From assembly GCA_905182165.1 (NCBI GenBank), contig CAJJAK010000003.1, positions 1 through 64,000 of the forward strand: a stretch of DNA of 64,000 nt. The letters are read 5' to 3'. The notes beneath the pieces were generated by a model. The model worked only from the letters and a program-made list of their open reading frames with translations, did not search any database and was not told the origin of the DNA. A program made the translations under genes and the position numbers. Origin of the DNA: an uncultured Paracoccaceae bacterium. GTDB lineage: Bacteria; Pseudomonadota; Alphaproteobacteria; Rhodobacterales; Rhodobacteraceae. Shown here piece by piece: positions 38,680 to 48,319 of this stretch. The first letter of the stretch is position 1, and each line of letters opens with the position of its first letter.

Positions 38680-39591
38680 TTAACTCAAGCTTTGTATTAA
38701 ATTTACCATTTCTTTTGCTAAGTTTATCCCATCATCTTCTTGTAAAAAATGGCCAGCATTCTTCGTAATAAAATGGTTTTGTCTTTGAGCGCCTGGTATT
38801 AGTTTGATAAATATTTTTTCGCCATTTTTCATAATCGGATCTTGATCAGAAAAACAAGTTAGAAATGGTTTTTCCCATTTTTTTAGAACTTCCCATGCTG
38901 CTAATTGATCTTTTCGAGCTGGATCTTCTTTTGATGAGGGCACTAATACTGGAAACTGTCTTGCACCTGCTTTAAATTTCTCAGTTGGAAAAGGCGCATT
39001 ATAGGCATCAACTTCTAATTGGGTCAAACCAGAAACACTGCCACGATGTATAATAGGGCCAATTTTAAATGACTCGTTTGTTTGAGTGAACTCCCGCCAC
39101 AATTTAAATGGTTCACCTAAATCATGATCCCCCGTCGGTAGGGCGGTATTGCCAATCATTACAGCATCAAAGGCTTCTTGATTATCGCATAATAATCTCA
39201 ATCCTATCAAGCCACCCCAATCTTGACCAAATAAGGTTACATTTTTCAGTTTTAATTTTAAAAAAAATTGATTCAGCCAGTCCACATGTCCATTATATGT
39301 ATACGATGCTCTGCTGGATGGTTTATCCGACTTCCCAAACCCGATAAAATCTGGTGCAATTACCCTAATCCCATTCTTAACCAAAATAGGTATCATCTCC
39401 CGATACAAATATGACCACGTAGGTTGACCATGCAGTAGTAAGGCTACTTTCGAAAAGTTGGAGCCTTCATCTAAATAATGCATCCGCAATTTACCTAGAT
39501 TAGGATCAGTGATTTGAATATAATTTGACTTAAAATTATAATTAAAGAGGTTTTTAAATCTGTCCTCTGGGGTTCTTAAAATTCCCACCAC
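38680..39591 (-). CDS. Haloalkane dehalogenase-like alpha/beta hydrolase
   Basis: Alpha/beta hydrolase of 303 residues with all the landmarks of haloalkane dehalogenases (subfamily I). These are 'HGQPTWSYLYR' with the oxyanion region and W59, nucleophile D124 in 'FGQDWGG' followed by halide-binding W125, acid in 'CFSDQDP' (D249 or D251), and base H281 in 'NAGHFLQEDDG'. These positions agree closely with the well-studied DhlA. The family hydrolyses carbon-halogen bonds of haloalkanes; the natural substrate here is unknown. No signal peptide is evident, so it is probably cytosolic. Confidence 0.85.
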   Translation of the reverse strand: MVGILRTPEDRFKNLFNYNFKSNYIQITDPNLGKLRMHYLDEGSNFSKVALLLHGQPTWSYLYREMIPILVKNGIRVIAPDFIGFGKSDKPSSRASYTYNGHVDWLNQFFLKLKLKNVTLFGQDWGGLIGLRLLCDNQEAFDAVMIGNTALPTGDHDLGEPFKLWREFTQTNESFKIGPIIHRGSVSGLTQLEVDAYNAPFPTEKFKAGARQFPVLVPSSKEDPARKDQLAAWEVLKKWEKPFLTCFSDQDPIMKNGEKIFIKLIPGAQRQNHFITKNAGHFLQEDDGINLAKEMVNLIQSLS

Positions 39592-39641
39592 AATTAATCC
39601 TTCACAATTTTACATTAAATATAACTGAAACTGAATAAAAT

Positions 39642-42491
39642 CTATTCTGCTGCTTCTAAATAATCAGATAATGGTGGACAACTACACACTAAGTTTCTGT
39701 CGCCATAAACATTATCCACCCTGTTAACCGGAGCCCAATATTTATCAATACGAAAAGCTCCAGCAGGATAACAAGCTTCTTCTCTTGAGTAAGGTCTATC
39801 CCAATCTCCAACCAAATCCTCAACAGTATGAGGGGAGTTCTTTAATGGATTATTCTCCTTGTCTATTTCTTCCTGTTCGATCGCTCTAATCTCTTTTCTT
39901 ATATGCAACATTGCGTCACAAAATCTGTCTAACTCTTTTTTATTTTCAGATTCTGTAGGTTCAATCATTAACGTACCAGCTACAGGCCAACTCATAGTAG
40001 GAGCATGAAACCCACAATCAATTAGCCGTTTTGCAATATCTTCAACATTTACATTTGCTGTTTCAGAAAATGGCCTAGTATCAATAATACATTCATGTGC
40101 AACACGGCCCGACGGACCTTTATAAAGAACCTCAAAAGAACCTTCTAATCTTTTTGCAATATAATTCGCATTTAATATTGCTACTTTTGTTGCCTGAGTT
40201 AAGCCATCACCACCCATCATCAGACAGTAAGCCCAAGAAATGGGAAGAAGTGACGGAGAGCCATAAGGAGCAGCCGACACAGCCCCTCCTTCACCATTTA
40301 CCTCAGGATGACCTGGTAAAAATATTTCTAAATGTTTTTTACAGGCGATTGGTCCCATTCCAGGTCCACCTCCACCATGAGGAATACAAAAAGTTTTATG
40401 TAAATTTAGATGACTAACATCAGACCCAATTTCACCTGGTTTAGCCAATCCAACCATTGCGTTAAGATTTGCTCCATCTAAATAAACTTGACCACCATAT
40501 TTATGAGTTATGTCACAAACCTCCTTCACAGTTTGTTCAAAAACACCATGGGTTGAAGGATACGTGATCATGCAGGCTGCTAAGTTGTTACCAGCTAAAG
40601 CAGCCTTGGATTTAAAATCCTCAATATCTATATCTCCATTAACAAGAGACTTTACAGGAACAACCTTCATGCCAACCATTTGTGCAGATGCTGGATTTGT
40701 TCCATGTGCTGACATAGGGATTAAGCAAATATTTCGATTTTCTTGGTTATTCTCTTTATGATAAGCGCTGATCGTAAGCAGTCCAGCGTACTCACCTTGC
40801 GCACCTGAATTTGGCTGCATACTAATCGCATCATAACCGGTGATTTCGCAGAGCTTATCTGATAGATCATCTATCAACTCCTTATAACCCAATACTTGAT
40901 CACTTGGTACAAATGGATGGATAAGGTTAAACTCTTCCCAACTTACCGGCATCATTTCCGCTGCAGAATTTAATTTCATAGTACATGATCCCAATGGTAT
41001 CATTGCACGATCTAATGCTAAATCACGATCCGCTAACTTACGCATATAACGCATCATTTCAGTTTCTGATCTATTCATATGAAAGATAGGATGAGTTAAA
41101 AACTCTGAGGTTCGCAAAAGAGATGTTGGGAGCCTATATTCTTCAGAGATACCAACACTTTGATCTATAATACCAAATGCTTCCCACACTGTTTTGATTG
41201 TTTCCTGTCTCGTTCGCTCATCTAAAGTAATTCCCAACCAATTATCACTTACTTTCCGTAAGTTAATACCTTTAGCCACTGCAGACTTCATTATCTTTGA
41301 CTGATTTTCACCCACCTGAACAGTAATAGTGTCAAAAAATACTGGTGCCATAATTGCAAAGCCAGCATCTTCTAAACCCCGCGCGAGCCGAACAGTTTTC
41401 CTATGAATACGCTGAGCGATTGCCTTCAAACCCTCAGGTCCGTGGAAGACTGTATAAAAACTTGCCATAACAGCTAAAAGTGCCTGTGCAGTACATATAT
41501 TAGAAGTAGCTTTTTCGCGCCTTATATGTTGTTCTCTAGTTTGAAGAGAAAGACGGTAAGCTTTTTTTCCTCGAGAATCTATTGAAACCCCTACTATTCG
41601 ACCAGGCATACTTCTCTTATAAGTATCTTTTGTAGCCATATAGGCCGCATGTGGCCCACCAAATCCTTCGGGAACACCAAACCTCTGTGTTGAACCCACT
41701 GCGATATCTGCGCCCATTGCTCCAGGTTCCTTCAGAAGAGTTAAGGACAATGGATCAGCAGCAATAATTCCTATTGCTCCAAAATTTTGAAGTTCATCAA
41801 TATGTTTTGTAAAATCTTTTAGTACTCCATAAGTTCCAGGGTACTGAAAAATAGCGCCAAAAATCTCTTCAGGAACCATTTTATCTGGATCACCCACAAC
41901 AATATTTATATCAAGCGGAGCAGCCCTAGTTTTCATTACTTCAATGTTTTGAGGATGACAGTTTTCGTCAATAAAAAATGACAGTTTCTTAGACTTAGAA
42001 ATTCGCTGTGCCATCGTCATTGCCTCCGCACAAGCCGTTGACTCATCTAATAAAGAAGCATTTGCAATTTCCAAACCAGTCAAATCAATAATCATTGTTT
42101 GAAAATTTAATAAAGCTTCCAAACGACCTTGAGAAATTTCAGGCTGATAAGGTGTATAAGCCGTATACCACGCGGGATTTTCTAATATATTCCTTTGAAT
42201 GGCTGGAGGAGTGACTGTGCCATGATATCCCTGTCCAATTAAACTTGTTAATACTTTATTTTTCTTTGCAATGCCACGCATATGAAACAACAATTCTCGT
42301 TCAGATTTTGCCTTGCCAAAATCTAAAGGTTTTTTCTGTCTAATAGTTTTTGGAACTGTATCATCTATAAATTCGTCTAAAGAATTATATCCAATTACAT
42401 CAAGCATTTCTTTTATTTCTTGGGGTGAGGGGCCAATATGACGCCTATTTGCAAAATCATAAGGCAAATATTTGGTTGGTTTAAAAGACAT
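39642..42491 (-). CDS. gcvP: Glycine dehydrogenase (decarboxylating), P-protein
   Basis: PLP enzyme that decarboxylates glycine and transfers the aminomethyl group to the lipoyl arm of GcvH. The single-chain form of 949 residues combines both halves: '[19 protein letters not shown]' at the start, '[27 protein letters not shown]', and in the second half the PLP-lysine region '[17 protein letters not shown]'. The C-terminus ends with '[24 protein letters not shown]', typical of GcvP. It is the last gene of gcvT-gcvH-gcvP and lies 26 bp behind gcvH. No defect is visible. Confidence 0.97.
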   Translation of the reverse strand: MSFKPTKYLPYDFANRRHIGPSPQEIKEMLDVIGYNSLDEFIDDTVPKTIRQKKPLDFGKAKSERELLFHMRGIAKKNKVLTSLIGQGYHGTVTPPAIQRNILENPAWYTAYTPYQPEISQGRLEALLNFQTMIIDLTGLEIANASLLDESTACAEAMTMAQRISKSKKLSFFIDENCHPQNIEVMKTRAAPLDINIVVGDPDKMVPEEIFGAIFQYPGTYGVLKDFTKHIDELQNFGAIGIIAADPLSLTLLKEPGAMGADIAVGSTQRFGVPEGFGGPHAAYMATKDTYKRSMPGRIVGVSIDSRGKKAYRLSLQTREQHIRREKATSNICTAQALLAVMASFYTVFHGPEGLKAIAQRIHRKTVRLARGLEDAGFAIMAPVFFDTITVQVGENQSKIMKSAVAKGINLRKVSDNWLGITLDERTRQETIKTVWEAFGIIDQSVGISEEYRLPTSLLRTSEFLTHPIFHMNRSETEMMRYMRKLADRDLALDRAMIPLGSCTMKLNSAAEMMPVSWEEFNLIHPFVPSDQVLGYKELIDDLSDKLCEITGYDAISMQPNSGAQGEYAGLLTISAYHKENNQENRNICLIPMSAHGTNPASAQMVGMKVVPVKSLVNGDIDIEDFKSKAALAGNNLAACMITYPSTHGVFEQTVKEVCDITHKYGGQVYLDGANLNAMVGLAKPGEIGSDVSHLNLHKTFCIPHGGGGPGMGPIACKKHLEIFLPGHPEVNGEGGAVSAAPYGSPSLLPISWAYCLMMGGDGLTQATKVAILNANYIAKRLEGSFEVLYKGPSGRVAHECIIDTRPFSETANVNVEDIAKRLIDCGFHAPTMSWPVAGTLMIEPTESENKKELDRFCDAMLHIRKEIRAIEQEEIDKENNPLKNSPHTVEDLVGDWDRPYSREEACYPAGAFRIDKYWAPVNRVDNVYGDRNLVCSCPPLSDYLEAAE

Positions 42492-42517
42492 TTACAACTC
42501 CAATTAAATATTGTTTT

Positions 42518-42877
42518 TTATTTAATGAATGACAAATATGCTGCCTCATCCATATACTCAGCTACCGGTGCCATATCAGATACTTCTATTTTGAAAAACC
42601 ATCCTGCTTCATTTGGGTCAGCATTTACCAAACTTGGTGTCTCAACAATTGCTTCATTAATTTCAATAATTTTACCATCCAGTGGTGACAAAATGTCAGA
42701 AGCAGCTTTAACAGATTCAATGACACATATTGACTCATCTTTACTAACCAAATCACCAATTTCAGGTAATTCTACAAAAACGACATCACCGAGTTGTTCC
42801 GCTGCATGCTCAGTGATTCCAACCGTAACCACATCATTTTCAATTAAAAGCCACTCATGTTCTTCAGTATATTTCAT
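42518..42877 (-). CDS. gcvH: Glycine cleavage system H-protein
   Basis: Lipoyl carrier protein that shuttles the aminomethyl intermediate between the P-, T- and L-proteins. The 119-residue product has 'YTEEHEWL' at the N-terminus and the lipoylation site 'ESVKAAS' with K57, followed by '[21 protein letters not shown]'. It lies 18 bp downstream of gcvT and upstream of gcvP in the riboswitch-controlled operon. Intact. Confidence 0.97.
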   Translation of the reverse strand: MKYTEEHEWLLIENDVVTVGITEHAAEQLGDVVFVELPEIGDLVSKDESICVIESVKAASDILSPLDGKIIEINEAIVETPSLVNADPNEAGWFFKIEVSDMAPVAEYMDEAAYLSFIK

Positions 42878-42895
42878 TTCAATTTTTCCTCCAAT

Positions 42896-44010
42896 TTATC
42901 TTTTGAAATTAGCCTTCACAAACGGTAAAGAAACTATAGTTGCTGGTAAAAACTTTCCCCTCACTTCACCAAAAATCTGACCTCCAGTTATCGCATATTT
43001 AGAATCAACATACCCCATAGATACTGGACCCTCGAATGTTGGACCAAAACCTCCTGATGTAATTTTTCCAATACGTTGCTGTCCAGCAGAATCAGCAAAT
43101 AAAACTGTACCTTCTCGCATTGGTGCACGCCCTGTTGGCTTTGCCAAGGATTATCTGGTCCATTCTTTATTTCATTAAAAATTCTTTTCTTTCCGAGAAA
43201 TTCACTTGATTGAATTCCATCTTCTCGCCGCAATTTTTGAATGGCCCATAAGAGCCCTGCTTCAACCGGGCTAGTATCACAATCAATATCATGGCCATAA
43301 AGACAAAGACCTGCTTCTAACCTTAGGCTGTCCCGCGCACCTAAGCCTATCAATTTGACCTCTTCAAATTTTAGTAACTTCTCAGTAAATTCTATAGCTT
43401 TATTAGAAGGAATTGAGATTTCAAAACCATCTTCTCCTGTATAGCCAGACCTTGTTACCAAGCATTCAACACCTAGAATTTTTATCGTCGCAATATCCAT
43501 AAATCGCATTTCTTTAATAGCACTATTAAAATTTTCTAGAATTTTTTCTGCCAACGGGCCCTGTAATGCAAGCAATGCTCTATCTTCAATCAGTTCAACT
43601 GTAACATTAGGCATATTCTTTATCATATGGGGGACATCAATATGCTTACACGCAGCGTTTACTACCATAAACAAATAGTCACCTCTATTACTTAGCATTA
43701 AATCATCAATTATGCCCCCCGAGGCATTCGTAAAGAAACCATAACGCTGTCTTCCTTCCTTTAAAGTTGATACTGAAATAGGGGTTAGAGTTTCAAGACT
43801 ATGAGCTATATCAGCAAAACTTTGTCCCTTAATTATAACCTGCCCCATATGACTAACATCAAATAAACCAGCTTTTTTTCTACAATGGAGATGTTCTTTT
43901 AAAACACCATCTTTATACTGCACAGGCATTTCATAACCAGCAAATGGAACCATTTTCCCACCATTGGAAACATGAAGTTCGTGAAGTGGTGTCCGTAAAA
44001 GCTCAGACAT
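42896..44010 (-). CDS. gcvT: Aminomethyltransferase, glycine cleavage T-protein (one frameshift)
   Basis: Transfers the methylene group from the GcvH-bound intermediate to tetrahydrofolate. It begins 'MSELLRTPLHELHVSNGGKMVPFAGYEMPVQY' and has 'AGLFDVSHMGQV', 'ALQGPLAEKIL', 'SRSGYTGEDGFEI'-type sequence ('TRSGYTGEDGFEI') and 'GLGARDSLRLEAGLCLYGHDID'. The ATG at 44010 follows a GGAG site; a longer open frame runs into the riboswitch and is rejected. The frame breaks near 43145, where one extra C in the CC run gives 'DNPLAKPTGRAPMREG', the normal C-terminal domain start. A sequence error is likely. Confidence 0.93.
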
Positions 44011-44041
44011 ATTTTTCTCCATAAGTATAGATGTTTCCATC

Positions 44042-44079
44042 GGCAACAGTCCAACGCACAAATAGTGCGGTTTATTGCC
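44042..44079 (-). promoter_or_regulatory. gcvT: Expression-platform hairpin of the glycine riboswitch
   Basis: Between the second aptamer and gcvT, CGCAC pairs with GTGCG (44055-44059/44065-44069) around a short AT loop, and outer GGCAA/TTGCC arms (44042-44046/44075-44079) can also pair. This is a plausible switching helix of the riboswitch. Whether it acts on transcription or translation cannot be told; no clear T-run follows. Confidence 0.6.
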
Positions 44080-44230
44080 CCCTCTGTCCTTTAGCCTGAG
44101 ATCGTTATCCCTTCGGCGGACGCATTTTTGCGCCACTCTCCAGAGTTTCTGCTTACCTACCGGTCCTGAAGCCTGAGAGTTTCCGAGGCGGTTGCTCCTT
44201 CGGCACCAGTCAAACTGGTTCTCCCAACGT
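44078..44230 (-). promoter_or_regulatory. Tandem glycine riboswitch upstream of gcvTHP
   Basis: On the minus strand the gcvT leader shows two consecutive glycine-aptamer signatures. The first includes 'GCCGAAGGAGCAA', 'GGAAACTCTCAGGC' and 'AGGACCG' (about 44165-44230). The second includes 'ACTCTGGAGAG', 'GCCGAAGGGATAA', 'ATCTCAGGC' and 'AAAGGACAGAGGGGG' (about 44080-44150). This tandem arrangement is the classic gcvT-element. It should raise gcvTHP expression when glycine is abundant. High GC of the stretch is expected for the folded RNA. Confidence 0.93.
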
Positions 44231-44304
44231 CGACTAATAAGCAATGCTGCCTTGTTCTAGCTAACCAAGCAAGCGTTTTCTTATTAAAAAAAAGGTTAAA
44301 TTAA

Positions 44305-44898
44305 ATGCGGACTTCACATTTTTTTGGTTATGGGTCTTTGGTAAACATAAACACACATTCATACCGCCCATATGAGAAAGGAACCATTAAAGGTTGGCGA
44401 CGGATATGGTGTTATACTAAATTAAGGGAAGTTCCTTTTCTCTCTGCTCATTTTGTTAATAAAGGTCAAATTTCTGGATTAATAGCCTCTGTTCCTGACA
44501 ATGATTGGTCAGCGCTTGACAGGCGTGAAACAGGATATCATCGAACAAAAATACCTTTAAAGTTGCAAAAAAATACATCTAAGAATGAGGTTCAAATTTA
44601 TCATGTACCCCCCTCAAACATTTCTAATAACAAACCAGTAAAAGGTATTATCTTAAGTTATTTAGATTGCGTAATTAAAGGTTATCTAGAACAATATGAA
44701 GAAGAGGGAGTTATGGATTGCCGGAGGTTACGACGGGTGGAATTGTCAGATCACTCCAGAGGGAAAGTTGATTCCATTTGCCTCCGGGCTTCGCTCTCCT
44801 GCGGGGATAGGGATCAACGAAAAGACGAAGAAAAAAACAAAAATATAATTAAATTTCATACAAATTTTAACCAAGTTCTATTTTTAAATTTAACATAA
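44305..44898 (+). CDS. Gamma-glutamylcyclotransferase-family protein (C-terminus replaced)
   Basis: The N-terminal part has the family substrate loop 'FGYGSLVN' and '[15 protein letters not shown]', whose glutamate is the catalytic candidate, and '[17 protein letters not shown]', as in roseobacter gamma-glutamylcyclotransferase-like proteins. After about residue 135 the reading changes character: basic, unlike the expected 'TTDGW...DR...YPR' ending, and GC-rich. The open frame continues to 44898 only because the foreign patch lacks stops in this register. The family releases 5-oxoproline from gamma-glutamyl peptides. As read, the protein is chimeric or misassembled at its C-terminal third. 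Confidence 0.75.
   Translation: MRTSHFFGYGSLVNINTHSYRPYEKGTIKGWRRIWCYTKLREVPFLSAHFVNKGQISGLIASVPDNDWSALDRRETGYHRTKIPLKLQKNTSKNEVQIYHVPPSNISNNKPVKGIILSYLDCVIKGYLEQYEEEGVMDCRRLRRVELSDHSRGKVDSICLRASLSCGDRDQRKDEEKNKNIIKFHTNFNQVLFLNLT
44702..44848 (+). other. GC-rich patch encoding a fragment resembling a PQQ/sorbosone-dehydrogenase-like protein
   Basis: In the +1 register relative to the surrounding gene this stretch reads open for about 48 codons and contains '[20 protein letters not shown]'. That resembles the beta-propeller repeat of secreted PQQ- or sorbosone-dehydrogenase-like proteins (for example of Planctomycetes) as I remember them. Bases from about 44721 to 44830 are about 55% GC, far above the window. 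It has no start, no partner and no continuation, so it is a fragment: a misassembly, a gap-filled read or a transferred piece. The family match is by eye. Confidence 0.5.
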
Positions 44899-44964
44899 TA
44901 GATAGACTTGTTATTTATTTTTGATAGTCTCATAATTTATCAAATTCTATGAATAGGAATAGCT

Positions 44965-45705
44965 ATGAGATTAAATGGAAAATCTGCGATAATCACTGGA
45001 GCTGCATCTGGTTTTGGCCAAGGTATTGCAACAGAATTTGCAAAACAGGGTGCTCAGGTAATGGTCGCAGACATTAATTACGAAGCAGCGGAACTACATG
45101 CAAAAACTATAAATGGGGTTTCTCAGCAAGTTGACGTAAGTAATAATGAAAGCGTGCTAAATATGATAACGAGCGCCTTAAAGCAATTTGGGAAAATTGA
45201 TATCTTAGTAAATAATGCAGGCATCACGCATTTAAAATCTCCTTTAGAGGATGTTACAGAAGAAGAGTTTGATCGTGTTATAGCCGTAAATGCTAAATCG
45301 GTATACCTAACAGCAAAGCATTTAGTACCATTAATGAAAAAGGAAAAAAAAGGATCTATACTTAACGTAGCCTCAACAGCCGGGATTAGTCCAAGAGCTA
45401 ACTTAAGTTGGTACAACGCATCAAAAGGATGGATGATAACAGCGACTAAGACAATGGCAGTTGAATTAGCTCCATTCGGGATAAGAACTAATGCTATTTG
45501 TCCTGTTGCAGGTGAAACACCACTTCTAAAAAGTTTCATGGGAGAAGACACACCGGAAATTCGTGAAAAATTTTTGGCAACTATTCCAATTGGGCGATTC
45601 TCAACTCCACAAGACATGGCAAATGCAGCGCTTTTTCTTTGCTCTGATGAAGCCAGTATGATTACTGGTGTAGCTTTAGAAGTTGATGGAGGGCGTTGCA
45701 TATGA
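44965..45705 (+). CDS. SDR-family oxidoreductase (FabG-like, glucose 1-dehydrogenase type)
   Basis: Classical short-chain dehydrogenase of 246 residues. It has the cofactor motif 'ITGAASGFGQGIA', 'LVNNAGI', the catalytic Ser in 'NVASTAG' and 'YNASK' with Tyr and Lys, ending 'ITGVALEVDGGRCI'. The substrate cannot be predicted from these motifs. Its stop overlaps the start of the P1 peptidase (ATGA), so the two may serve one pathway, but no known pathway is evident. Confidence 0.88.
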   Translation: MRLNGKSAIITGAASGFGQGIATEFAKQGAQVMVADINYEAAELHAKTINGVSQQVDVSNNESVLNMITSALKQFGKIDILVNNAGITHLKSPLEDVTEEEFDRVIAVNAKSVYLTAKHLVPLMKKEKKGSILNVASTAGISPRANLSWYNASKGWMITATKTMAVELAPFGIRTNAICPVAGETPLLKSFMGEDTPEIREKFLATIPIGRFSTPQDMANAALFLCSDEASMITGVALEVDGGRCI

Positions 45706-46685
45706 AGCCAGGGGAAAAAAATTTAATAACTGATATTAAAGGCTTGAAAGTTGGAAATGCAGAAGACCATTCAATTAAAACAGGTGTTACGGTACTATCA
45801 TCCGACAAACCATTCGTAGCTGGTGTTTCAGTTATGGGTGGCGCGCCAGGCACTAGAGAAACAGATCTTTTAGCCCCAGATAAAATGGTGCAAGAAATAG
45901 ATGCTTTGGTATTATCCGGTGGGTCCGCCTTTGGCTTAGATTCTGCTAGCGGTGTTGCTGATGAGCTTGCCAAACAAGGTCGAGGGTTTAAAGCCGGTGA
46001 TGCAAATGTTCCAATTGTTCCGGCCGCTATTTTATTTGACTTACTAAACGGCGGAAATAAAAAATGGGAAACGAACCCTTATAAAGATTTGGGGATAGAA
46101 GCATTAAAAAATAGCGCTGAGCACTTTGAGCTTGGAAGCCATGGAGCAGGTACAGGCGCCACTACTGCAAATTTAAAAGGTGGTTTGGGATCAGCTTCCC
46201 TAATTTTAGATAATGGTATTACTGTTGCAGCAATAGTTGCAGTTAATTCTTTTGGTGCCGTAAGCAATGGAAAGGGGCAGCCATTTTTTGCATCACCATT
46301 CGAGTTTTCAGATGAGTTTGGGGGTTTGGGAACGGATACTAATTACGATCCAACATCAGTACATCTCAAAGTACCATCAAAAAAAGGTGAAAATACTACA
46401 ATAGCAATTGTGGCAACCGATGCTAAATTTACTAAAGCACAGACGACTCGTTTGGCAACAGTATCACATGACGGAATGTCACGAGCTATAATACCATCAC
46501 ATACACCTGTAGACGGTGATTTAGTTTGTGATGTTGATATTGGAGAAAAAGAATTAAAAAAACCTTTAGAAGATGAATTAATCATTGGACATGGCGCCAG
46601 TATTTGTCTGGCTCGGGCAATAGCTCGCGCAGTATATTCTGCAACTCCAAAACCAAACGATATTAAGCCAACGTTTCGTGAATAA
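45702..46685 (+). CDS. P1-family peptidase (DmpA/S58-like aminopeptidase)
   Basis: Self-processing N-terminal nucleophile-type hydrolase of the DmpA/P1 family, which includes L-aminopeptidase/D-esterase. The 327-residue product has 'ITDIKGLKVGNAEDHSIKTGVTVL', 'VMGGAPGTRETDLLAPDKMV', 'ALVLSGGSAFGLDSASGVADELAKQGRGF' and 'GSHGAGTGATTANLKGGLGSAS'. I start it at the ATG at 45702, which overlaps the SDR stop; an in-frame TTG at 45696 is less likely. The substrate is unknown. Members of this family act on peptides or on amide compounds, including nylon oligomers. Confidence 0.85.
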   Translation: MKPGEKNLITDIKGLKVGNAEDHSIKTGVTVLSSDKPFVAGVSVMGGAPGTRETDLLAPDKMVQEIDALVLSGGSAFGLDSASGVADELAKQGRGFKAGDANVPIVPAAILFDLLNGGNKKWETNPYKDLGIEALKNSAEHFELGSHGAGTGATTANLKGGLGSASLILDNGITVAAIVAVNSFGAVSNGKGQPFFASPFEFSDEFGGLGTDTNYDPTSVHLKVPSKKGENTTIAIVATDAKFTKAQTTRLATVSHDGMSRAIIPSHTPVDGDLVCDVDIGEKELKKPLEDELIIGHGASICLARAIARAVYSATPKPNDIKPTFRE

Positions 46686-46795
46686 TTACAAATGAAGTAA
46701 AAATAATTGCCCGATACAGTAGAAGCTAATAATCTTATGTTGTAAAAGAAAAATAAATATTACAGACATAAATAAACCGCTCTTGGAGAAGTAAA

Positions 46796-48271
46796 ATGTT
46801 AGATTCAACAAATCTGTCCTCTATGTTAAAAGACCCATCACTTTTGTGTACACAAGCGTATATTTCAGGCGATTGGATAAATGCTGACGACGGCTCCACC
46901 TTTGAGGTGAAGAATCCTGCTCGAGGAGATGTTATCGCAGTAGTTCCAGATATGGGATTGACTGAAGTAAAAAGAGCAATTGAATCAGCGCAGAGATCAC
47001 AAAAGGCTTGGGCCGCAAAAACTGGTAAAGAGAGGTCAGCCATTCTACGAAAATGGAATGATTTAATGGTCGAGAATGCTGATGACCTTGGCATTATTTT
47101 GACAGCTGAAATGGGCAAACCAATTGCTGAGGGTAAAGGGGAAATATTATATGGAGCTTCATTTATTGAGTGGTTTGCTGAAGAAGCAAAGCGCGTTTAC
47201 GGTGAAACAATTCCTGGCCACCAAGTAGACAAAAGAATTACGGTGATAAAACAACCTATCGGCGTAGTTGCATCTATAACACCTTGGAATTTTCCTAATG
47301 CAATGATTACAAGAAAAGTTGCTCCTGCGCTCGCTGCTGGATGTTCATTTGTTGCCAGACCTGCTACTGAAACACCTCTATCAGCACTTGCAATTGCTTT
47401 ATTAGCTGAAAGAGCTGGTGTGCCAAAAGGTGTTTTTTCTGTAATTACATCAAAAAAATCATCATTAATTGGTCAAGAATTTTGCTCTAATCCAGCTATT
47501 AGAAAACTTACTTTCACGGGTTCAACAGAAGTTGGCAGAATTTTAATGCGACAATGCTCTGATCAAATTATGAAACTTTCACTGGAATTAGGAGGGAATG
47601 CTCCTTATATTGTCTTTGACGATGCTGACTTAGACAAAGCTGTAGAAGGTGCATTAATTTCAAAATACAGAAACAATGGACAAACATGTGTTTGCGCTAA
47701 TCGTATCTATGTTCAATCAGGTGTTTATGAAGCTTTTGCAACAAAACTTGCGGATGCTGTTAATAAAATGAAAGTTGGTGACGGATTTGAAAATGGCGTT
47801 TCATCTGGACCACTGATTAATTCTGACGCTGTCAGCAAAGTAGAAGAACACATTAGTGACGCGCTTTCAAAAGGAGCAAAAATTCTAACAGGTGGCAATC
47901 GTCATAAATTAGGGGGTTTATTTTTTGAACCAACCGTAATCACTGGCGTCACAAGAGATATGATGGTCGCAAATGATGAAACGTTTGGTCCTGTTGCGCC
48001 GTTATTTAAATTTGAGACAGAAGAAGATGTAATCAAACAAGCTAATGATACAATATTTGGATTGGCTTCCTATTTTTATGCTAGAGATCTCAGTCGTGTT
48101 TATCGAGTATCAGAAGCCTTAGAGTATGGTATGGTTGGCATTAATACTGGACTTATATCAACAGAAGTTGCGCCTTTTGGTGGTATTAAACAATCAGGTA
48201 TTGGTAGAGAGGGTAGTCGGCACGGTATAGAAGATTATTTAGAAATGAAGTATCTTTGCACATCAATATAA
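46796..48271 (+). CDS. gabD: NAD(P)-dependent succinate-semialdehyde dehydrogenase
   Basis: Aldehyde dehydrogenase of 491 residues that oxidises succinate semialdehyde to succinate, as in GABA degradation. It has 'VASITPWNFPNAMITRKVAPALAAGC', 'FTGSTEVGRILMRQCSDQIMKLSLELGGNAPYIVFDDADLD' with the catalytic Glu, catalytic Cys in 'NNGQTCVCANRIYVQ', and the ending 'GGIKQSGIGREGSRHGIEDYLEMKYLC', which is typical of GabD. A GGAG site precedes the ATG. It is convergent with hsp20, with a strong hairpin between. Related aldehydes could also be substrates. Confidence 0.9.
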   Translation: MLDSTNLSSMLKDPSLLCTQAYISGDWINADDGSTFEVKNPARGDVIAVVPDMGLTEVKRAIESAQRSQKAWAAKTGKERSAILRKWNDLMVENADDLGIILTAEMGKPIAEGKGEILYGASFIEWFAEEAKRVYGETIPGHQVDKRITVIKQPIGVVASITPWNFPNAMITRKVAPALAAGCSFVARPATETPLSALAIALLAERAGVPKGVFSVITSKKSSLIGQEFCSNPAIRKLTFTGSTEVGRILMRQCSDQIMKLSLELGGNAPYIVFDDADLDKAVEGALISKYRNNGQTCVCANRIYVQSGVYEAFATKLADAVNKMKVGDGFENGVSSGPLINSDAVSKVEEHISDALSKGAKILTGGNRHKLGGLFFEPTVITGVTRDMMVANDETFGPVAPLFKFETEEDVIKQANDTIFGLASYFYARDLSRVYRVSEALEYGMVGINTGLISTEVAPFGGIKQSGIGREGSRHGIEDYLEMKYLCTSI

Positions 48272-48277
48272 TGAAAA

Positions 48278-48306
48278 GAGTTCCCTGCTTATTAAGCAAG
48301 GAACTC
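48278..48306. terminator. Bidirectional terminator between gabD and hsp20
   Basis: GAGTTCCCTGCTT (48278-48290) pairs with AAGCAAGGAACTC (48294-48306), a 13-base stem with one mismatch and a three-base loop. It starts just after the gabD stop and just after the end of the convergent Hsp20 gene, where a T-rich tract (TCTTTT) follows on the minus strand. It is the clearest terminator of the window. Confidence 0.85.
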
Positions 48307-48319
48307 AACTAATAATAGT

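Noticed and set aside
45123..45701. 192-codon minus-strand open frame opposite the SDR gene
   Set aside because: It mirrors the codon structure of a well-supported dehydrogenase and matches no family. The same applies to the long antisense frames opposite coaBC (5938-6468) and gcvP (40097-40417).
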